A stretch of 64,000 bases of DNA, taken from contig NZ_CP015283.1 in NCBI RefSeq assembly GCF_002094975.1, forward strand, positions 1,907,501-1,971,500, written 5' to 3'. The position numbers were made by a program, and so were the translations under genes. Of this stretch, positions 58,804 to 64,000 are shown piece after piece (positions within the stretch are counted from its first letter, which is position 1; each line of letters starts with the position of its first letter). Source of the stretch: Streptococcus salivarius (GTDB taxonomy: Bacteria > Bacillota > Bacilli > Lactobacillales > Streptococcaceae). Under the pieces are notes generated by a model that was not told the DNA's origin, ran no database searches, and was given only the letters and a program-made list of their open reading frames with translations.

Positions 58804-60408
58804 TTACCCCTTAAATGCTTCCACAAAAGCCTTGAGTTCTTCGTCTGCTTCTGGTGTTGTTCCATGAAGCTGGCCAAGCATGTCAAGAAGGGACGCTGTC
58901 TGACTCTCAATCGTCGCATTGGTTTGGTTGATCTTAGCCACAATCTCTGTCAAGGGCTCCACTTCTTCTTCCTCAAAGGTATCCACATAGCGAGGAATAT
59001 TAAGGTTGTAGTCATTTTCCACAATCTCTTCAAAACTAGCCAGATGGGCGAACTTGTCCATATCCTCACGGCTCTTATAGGCATTGAGAATCTTCTCAAT
59101 ATGGGCATCTGTCATGATATTCTGGTTCTTCCCCTTATCAAACTCCTTAGAGGCATCGATAAAGTAAACATCACGATTGGTGCGATTCTTTTTGAGAATG
59201 ATAACCGTCGTCGGAATACTAGTGTTAAAAAAGATATTAGCAGGTAGACCAATAACCGTATCAATAGCACCTTCTTCCAATAAAGCCTTACGAATAGTCC
59301 CTTCGGCATTACCACGGAAGAGCACCCCATGAGGTAGAACGATGGCCATAACACCATTGTCTTGTTTCAAGTGATAGTAACCATGCAAGAGGAAGGCAAA
59401 ATCAGCCTTAGACTTAGGAGCTAGTTTCCCAAATGGTGAGAATCGAGGGTCATCCATGAATCCTGAGCTAGCAGACCACTTGGCTGAATAAGGTGGGTTC
59501 ATGAGAACACCGTCAAAGTTAGTTGGCTCTTGAGTTGGCCAATCCTCATCCAAGGTATCAGCGTTATGTAAAAACTGATTTTCAATCGGCACACCATGTA
59601 GAATCATGTTCATACGTGCCAGATTATATGTTGAGGTATTCAACTCTTGACCAAAGTAAACCACTGTCTGTGGTTGACGTGAATAACGTTTGGCATTAAG
59701 CAAGAGCGATCCTGACCCCATAGTCGCATCGTAAAGGGTAAAGCCTTGCTTATCCTCACGTCCTAAAAAGGCAATCTGGGTCATGAGTTTGGCAACAGGT
59801 TGCGGTGTATAGAACTCACCAGCTTTTTTACCCGAATCCGTCGCAAACTGACCAATCAAGTACTCGTAAGCATCACCAAGCATGTCACCAGCATGACCTG
59901 CCACATCTAAGACAGCCAACTCTTTCATCACAGCCGCAACCGTCTGGTTCTGCTTTTGAGGAGTCGCCCCAAGTTTCTTAGAATAGAGGTCGATGTCTTC
60001 AAAAAGGTTTTCATAAAGCTCGTCACTCTGCTCAATATCACGGAATCCTTGAGCCAAGTCCTCTAGCTGGAAGCTTCCATCATTCACTCGCTCAACCAAG
60101 GCCGTAAAAGTCAAGTCAGGATGAATGGCATAACTCATCTCATCAGTAATAACTGCCAAGAGGTCCTCGTAAGTCTCCTCATCCTCATAGTATTTACGAT
60201 AGACTGCCAGTGCCTCTTCCAAGCTTTCTGTCTCCTCCTCCATGGTCTCTGCCACGAAAAAGAGCATCTTGTCCGACAAATACTTGTAAAAGACCATGCC
60301 CAAGAGATAAGACTTGTAGTCGTTAGCATCCATCTTAGAGCGGAGCACATCTGCTGAGTTCCACAGGGCTTGATAAAGCGACTGAGAGGTTTGTGTTGTT
60401 TCTGACAT
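58804..60408 (-). CDS. hsdM: type I restriction-modification methylase subunit HsdM
   Basis: A 534-residue N6-adenine methyltransferase. The N-terminal helical HsdM domain (SLYQALWNSADVLRSKMDANDYKSYLLGMVFYKYLSDK region) is followed by the SAM-binding motif LYDATMGSGSLLL (about 224) and the catalytic motif NPPY (about 303). The C-terminal portion is a coiled coil. It methylates host DNA together with HsdS (61830-63050). Two other genes separate hsdM from hsdS, which is unusual since hsdM and hsdS are often adjacent. Confidence 0.95.
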   Translation of the reverse strand: MSETTQTSQSLYQALWNSADVLRSKMDANDYKSYLLGMVFYKYLSDKMLFFVAETMEEETESLEEALAVYRKYYEDEETYEDLLAVITDEMSYAIHPDLTFTALVERVNDGSFQLEDLAQGFRDIEQSDELYENLFEDIDLYSKKLGATPQKQNQTVAAVMKELAVLDVAGHAGDMLGDAYEYLIGQFATDSGKKAGEFYTPQPVAKLMTQIAFLGREDKQGFTLYDATMGSGSLLLNAKRYSRQPQTVVYFGQELNTSTYNLARMNMILHGVPIENQFLHNADTLDEDWPTQEPTNFDGVLMNPPYSAKWSASSGFMDDPRFSPFGKLAPKSKADFAFLLHGYYHLKQDNGVMAIVLPHGVLFRGNAEGTIRKALLEEGAIDTVIGLPANIFFNTSIPTTVIILKKNRTNRDVYFIDASKEFDKGKNQNIMTDAHIEKILNAYKSREDMDKFAHLASFEEIVENDYNLNIPRYVDTFEEEEVEPLTEIVAKINQTNATIESQTASLLDMLGQLHGTTPEADEELKAFVEAFKG

Positions 60409-60450
60409 AATTTTTCTTTCTTTGTATTTTTGAATGTTATCCTATTCGTT

Positions 60451-61203
60451 CTAATAGCCAATCACGACTGTTTCCACTTCCTTGATGACCTCATCTGAAA
60501 TCTCAGAAATAGGCAGTTGGTAAATGGTGTTTTGACGTGGGTTGAAAATACCTAGATTTTCAATGGTTTGAAACTCTGGATGAATCGAACGCCTACCCAT
60601 AAGATAGTAAATCAGTAGCTGCAAGGTATGGTCCTTATTAGGCTTGCTGGTGGCGACTTTAAAGTCCCAAAGCGTATCTTTGGTCAGGAAATCCCCATCA
60701 CCAGTCGTTACGGTAGCTGTATAAGCCCCTTCCATAGTAAAACCATCCGCAGTCACAGGACCAAAGGCCTTGAAAAAGCTCAAACTACGCTCAACCATGA
60801 TACGAATATTAGCAATAGTCGCCTGATCTGGAACAATCTTCTCCACTGGACGATAAGCCAGAGGACCAGCACGAAAGGCACTATCAAAGCCTGCCAACTG
60901 ACAAGCCTTAGTAATCGACAAATCGTCCAGCCCCTTAACATCATCCAGAAGACCAAAAGCCTTGGCCTCCATCCTCATGGCTCTAGCCCCAAGCAAGGAA
61001 ACCTCAAAAGACTCCTCAACGGATGTACCATCCATGAAACGACTGAGATAGTCCACAGCAGTCCCAACCAAACTAGCCGCAATAGACTCCTCAGGATTAA
61101 GAACCTGACCATCATCAAGCGTCGTCACTGTAAAAGTCTTAACAGGCAGATAACCACCACGAGGCTGTTTAATCTGTTTGATACGTTGTGTTACTGATAC
61201 CAT
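60451..61203 (-). CDS. uncharacterised protein with a RecB/Cas4-like PD-(D/E)XK signature
   Basis: A 250-residue soluble protein, not one I recognise by name. Several spaced motifs fit RecB-like nucleases: GTAVDYL (47-53, compare the family's GxxxHxxL), Glu159, Asp171 (GDGDFL), DFK (180-182) as the D-x-K of the PD-(D/E)XK core, and QLLIYYLMG (195-203) as the QxxxY helix. The DNA reads straight through with no frameshift. It lies 42 bp upstream of hsdM and 27 bp downstream of the membrane-protein gene, within the type I RM locus. It could be an RM accessory or a separate defence nuclease; activity is inferred. Confidence 0.75.
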   Translation of the reverse strand: MVSVTQRIKQIKQPRGGYLPVKTFTVTTLDDGQVLNPEESIAASLVGTAVDYLSRFMDGTSVEESFEVSLLGARAMRMEAKAFGLLDDVKGLDDLSITKACQLAGFDSAFRAGPLAYRPVEKIVPDQATIANIRIMVERSLSFFKAFGPVTADGFTMEGAYTATVTTGDGDFLTKDTLWDFKVATSKPNKDHTLQLLIYYLMGRRSIHPEFQTIENLGIFNPRQNTIYQLPISEISDEVIKEVETVVIGY

Positions 61204-61230
61204 GTCTGTCTCCTAGGTCGTAATAGTAAT

Positions 61231-61818
61231 TTAACTAATCTTTCTCCAATCATCATCAATTTCATTCTTCGTGATAGTCCATGGATCCTTAACGTCAAAT
61301 AGCTTACTTTTATGATACCTATCTTTAAAATCATAATAAGAAATCCAAACTTCATCAAATTCACAACCAACCGCATCGTAAGATATTCCAAAATCTAAAT
61401 CATATCTTTTTAACTCATAAGAATCTAATAAAAACGAATAAGCACCATTTTCTCCATATTGATAACTTTTTTCATTTTGTTCAAATCCACTATACTGAAT
61501 CATTTTTGTAACAGGAGCTCCCTTACTATAAAGAACCAAATTCATATTTCTAATAATTTGTCTTTTTGATTTTGTATTATGAATTTCAACCCATAGTGGA
61601 ACATCAAATGTCAATCCAATTCCTGAATGATGAAATCCCCAAGGTTTCTGTGTTACCTTATTAAATACAGATTTAACATAAACATTGACACTTCCCCTAC
61701 TAGATATGTAGTATTGAACAGCTGTTTGAAGTAAGAAGCCAATAAATGAACCAACTAATGAGAAAAGAGCCGAGTACATCACCAAAGTTACTTGAAAATT
61801 TTCAAATAAACTTGTCAT
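61231..61818 (-). CDS. membrane-anchored protein of unknown function in the RM locus
   Basis: A 195-residue protein with one hydrophobic segment (VTLVMYSALFSLVGSFIGFLL, about 10-30) and a soluble remainder rich in aromatic and charged residues, probably a beta-sandwich or similar fold. No motif was recognised. It sits between hsdS and the RecB-like gene. Bases are more A/T-rich than in hsdM, which suggests cargo gained later. Confidence 0.6.
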   Translation of the reverse strand: MTSLFENFQVTLVMYSALFSLVGSFIGFLLQTAVQYYISSRGSVNVYVKSVFNKVTQKPWGFHHSGIGLTFDVPLWVEIHNTKSKRQIIRNMNLVLYSKGAPVTKMIQYSGFEQNEKSYQYGENGAYSFLLDSYELKRYDLDFGISYDAVGCEFDEVWISYYDFKDRYHKSKLFDVKDPWTITKNEIDDDWRKIS

Positions 61819-61829
61819 TTTTATCCCTT

Positions 61830-63050
61830 CTAAATAAACATATCTTGTAAGAGTTTCTTTTTGAGTGTTTCTAGCTGCGAAATTTTTTCTTGATAGGAAG
61901 TAATGAGGTTATCGAGATTGGTGAAGTATTTGCCGATGGCTTGTTGTTCTTCAAGATTTGGAAATATAAATTTCAAGCTAGAAAAGTCTTTAAAACTGAT
62001 ACTTTTCCCATCTCGAATTCCATAGGTAACTGTCTCTAACCGTTTTATAAACTCTTTCGAAGTTAAAATCGAGTTCCAAAAACCAGATAAGTGATTTTTT
62101 TTATCAATAAAATCTATAATTGTATATGCAGGTGAAGTTATTCCTTCTAATTTAGATAAAGCAAAACCTCCTTGAAAAGAACGTAAATGAATTACAAACT
62201 GACCTGGTTTGACAACCTTATAATTATTGAGAGTAGCTTCATCATACTTAATATCAATACCTATTTCATCTCTCAAAACCATACCATCAATTTGAGATGC
62301 AGATAGCACAGGTAATAATGCTCTATTTTTCTCAGATACTGACTTAAAAATCTCATCTGCACGTTTTATTTTCCATTCACCTTCAAATCCATCCAACCGA
62401 ATCTCAGGAACAGTCTGTCCAGCTTTTGGAAACATCTTAGAGAGCATGGTCGCCTTGAGAGATTGGTAGTTAGCAAGATTGTCCTTGTAGCTAGATAGAA
62501 GTTCATCGAGAGTACGAAATAGAGAGCCGATGGCGGATTGTTCTTCAACTGTAGGAAAATCCATCTTAAAGCTTTTCATCTCTGAAGCTAAAATATGCTT
62601 GATAGTATTACCAGTAGAAATTAAATCAAGTTCTTTTCTCTTACTACTAGATTGAAATTGATAATTTAAAAAATGCGGATTTACTTCTTTTTTGTAATCA
62701 GTAAAAACTATCAATGCGTGGGCTGCTGTATTATTTAATTCTTTTGGAATAACAGCTGTGTGACCAACATGTCCAGATTGTACCATTACGATGTCATTCG
62801 TTTTCAACCACTTATCTCTTTGTTTTTCATAGAATTCATCATTAATAAAAATTTGAGAATTGTAATTAATTTTACCATTTTTAACGTTATTCGATTCTAG
62901 ATAAAAATGACCCTTTTCAACATAATAAGGAGTTGCTGTCCCTACAAAAGCATTTCTAATAGTCCTGAAGATATTTTTTAATCTATCGCATTCCCATAAT
63001 TCTTTATAATTGTGAAATCTAATTTGCGGGGTATTACTTTGTTTTTTCAT
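61830..63050 (-). CDS. hsdS: type I restriction-modification specificity subunit HsdS
   Basis: A 406-residue subunit with two target recognition domains separated by helical conserved regions. Repeat 1 ends in EEQSAIGSLFRTLDELLSSYKDNLANYQSLKATMLSKMFP (about residues 155-200) and repeat 2 in EEQQAIGKYFTNLDNLITSYQEKISQLETLKKKLLQDMFI at the C-terminus, the usual inner repeats of HsdS. The ATG at 63050 is preferred over one 24 bp upstream because AAGAAGG lies just before it. It starts inside the 3' end of the upstream gene (17-bp overlap). Variable TRDs set the DNA target, which cannot be read here. Confidence 0.93.
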   Translation of the reverse strand: MKKQSNTPQIRFHNYKELWECDRLKNIFRTIRNAFVGTATPYYVEKGHFYLESNNVKNGKINYNSQIFINDEFYEKQRDKWLKTNDIVMVQSGHVGHTAVIPKELNNTAAHALIVFTDYKKEVNPHFLNYQFQSSSKRKELDLISTGNTIKHILASEMKSFKMDFPTVEEQSAIGSLFRTLDELLSSYKDNLANYQSLKATMLSKMFPKAGQTVPEIRLDGFEGEWKIKRADEIFKSVSEKNRALLPVLSASQIDGMVLRDEIGIDIKYDEATLNNYKVVKPGQFVIHLRSFQGGFALSKLEGITSPAYTIIDFIDKKNHLSGFWNSILTSKEFIKRLETVTYGIRDGKSISFKDFSSLKFIFPNLEEQQAIGKYFTNLDNLITSYQEKISQLETLKKKLLQDMFI

Positions 63051-64000
63051 ATACCTTCTTTGCCCTGTATTCATTTAAGATATTTTTTACAACCTTGGTT
63101 ACTGCTAGATCATGTCTAACAATCATTTCAGACTCTTCTGATAATTCACTTCCATGACTAATAATACTTTTTAGTATTTCATGTTCCATTTTAAAATTAA
63201 AATCTTCTTTATTTTTATTTATTATATTTTCAACTTTTGACTTCTCCTCATCGTTTTTATATATAGGTATTAAAGCCAAATGATTTTCTAAGACTAAAGT
63301 TCCTTGTCTTAGCAAATCTTGTAACAGAAACATCAACTTGATTTCAGTACATTCTTGAAAATAATAACAATACTGTTTTGTAGAAACTAAAGTTTCATCT
63401 TCTCGTATTTTTATGGAGCTAAATCTAGGAGCAACCACGACACCTCTTGTCTCATCAACATAGTGAGCAGTATATTCCATTAAGGTAGTTTGATGATATT
63501 TTACTCTTAAAATTTGCCATGAACTTTTACAATTCATCTGAACATAAGCATAGTCAGGACTTGCTAATGTTTCATTATCAGGATCCCTAGATAATTCAAT
63601 AGTATATTCAGGAAATTTCTCATAGTACCAAGAACGAGTCTCATAATCTTCCTTCATCTCAATCCAATGACCATGATCACTTATATAATTAATCACACGT
63701 TCTTTAGGATAAGGTGTTAACCCAAATCTAAATTCGAATAGTTTTTCAATATCACCTATTTCTGCCTGACTATCAATAGCAGTGTTCTTAGAACCTTTTC
63801 GAACATAAATTTGATTTTCTCGAACCTTATTACATTTTTTAGTTATGTAAAATGGAACCCTATTTGATTTTTTTATAATTAAAACATCTAACTCTCCATT
63901 ATGAATCGTTCGGAATTCAACTATCGGAATCATATCTCCAGCCCAAGTTAAATTTTGTAAAAAATCTTGATAACTTTCTTGTGTCCACTTATTCGAAAAT
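63034..64000 (-). CDS. AlbA_2/Schlafen-type domain protein, start outside the window
   Basis: At least 322 residues; the frame stays open to the window edge (FSNKWTQESYQDFLQNLTWAG precedes the first ATG at 63933), so the real start is beyond 64000. The pattern ELDVLIIKKSNRVPFYITKK and ENQIYVRKGSKNTAID resembles AlbA_2 nucleic-acid-binding domains, in which a VLxI strand, a Pro-Phe/Tyr pair and a xYVRxGS.N turn are typical. The remainder is unassigned. It overlaps hsdS by 17 bp and is probably co-transcribed with the RM genes. Such domains are frequent in defence islands. Confidence 0.65.
   Translation of the reverse strand, partial: FSNKWTQESYQDFLQNLTWAGDMIPIVEFRTIHNGELDVLIIKKSNRVPFYITKKCNKVRENQIYVRKGSKNTAIDSQAEIGDIEKLFEFRFGLTPYPKERVINYISDHGHWIEMKEDYETRSWYYEKFPEYTIELSRDPDNETLASPDYAYVQMNCKSSWQILRVKYHQTTLMEYTAHYVDETRGVVVAPRFSSIKIREDETLVSTKQYCYYFQECTEIKLMFLLQDLLRQGTLVLENHLALIPIYKNDEEKSKVENIINKNKEDFNFKMEHEILKSIISHGSELSEESEMIVRHDLAVTKVVKNILNEYRAKKVYEKTK

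Overview
The window reads as chromosome of a low-GC streptococcus, most likely of the salivarius/thermophilus group. This is inferred from gene content and order: a GapN-type aldehyde dehydrogenase, a partial TCA branch (acnA-citZ-icd), nrdHEF, a streptococcal-type ptsHI, the ftsA-ftsZ-ylm-divIVA cluster, dpr, a Mn-type sodA, a SloR/MtsR-type metal transport locus, a YSIRK-signal surface protein and an IS30-family element resembling streptococcal IS1139/IS1239. No rRNA, tRNA or CRISPR array was seen. Most genes lie on the minus strand.

Layout. 1-8 kb: an alpha/beta hydrolase, a YiaA/B-like membrane protein, an ABC-F ATPase, uridine kinase, a short DEAD-box-type helicase, then an uncharacterised three-gene unit (two Esterase_D-like hydrolases and an ATP-grasp protein). 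8-25 kb is central metabolism: gapN, an IS30 element between gapN and ptsI, ptsHI, acnA-citZ-icd (the route from oxaloacetate to 2-oxoglutarate, which the ppc gene at 46 kb would feed), the class Ib ribonucleotide reductase genes nrdH, nrdE and nrdF with two NrdR-type boxes, and ileS behind a T-box leader. 25-35 kb is the division and wall cluster: divIVA, ylmH, yggT, sepF, yggS, ftsZ, ftsA, divIB, murG, murD. 35-47 kb: typA, yqgQ-glk, perR and dpr (dpr has a perfect Per box across its promoter), a prepilin peptidase, a serine hydrolase, sodA, holA, ppc, and an ECF S-component with a DUF4430-type lipoprotein. 47-53 kb: a metal ABC transporter with its DtxR-family regulator and operator, htpX/lemA and a secreted nuclease.

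53-64 kb is the accessory end: a 1149-residue surface protein with a beta-helix domain, eight 84-bp repeats and no visible LPXTG motif; a 505-bp gene-free stretch packed with dyads; an Rpn/PD-(D/E)XK protein; and a type I restriction-modification locus (hsdM, a RecB-like PD-(D/E)XK candidate, a membrane protein, hsdS and an AlbA_2-like gene running off the window; no hsdR is visible).

Recurring themes are compact intergenic design and SD-less starts. In three places a Rho-independent terminator runs straight into an extended -10 (TGGTATAAT or TGGTACAAT) of the next gene. Four genes (ABC-F, holA, the ECF S-component, the serine hydrolase) have a -10-like hexamer 4-9 nt before the start codon and no Shine-Dalgarno sequence, which suggests leaderless or near-leaderless transcripts. 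All functional statements come from reading motifs and family resemblance; no database search was run.
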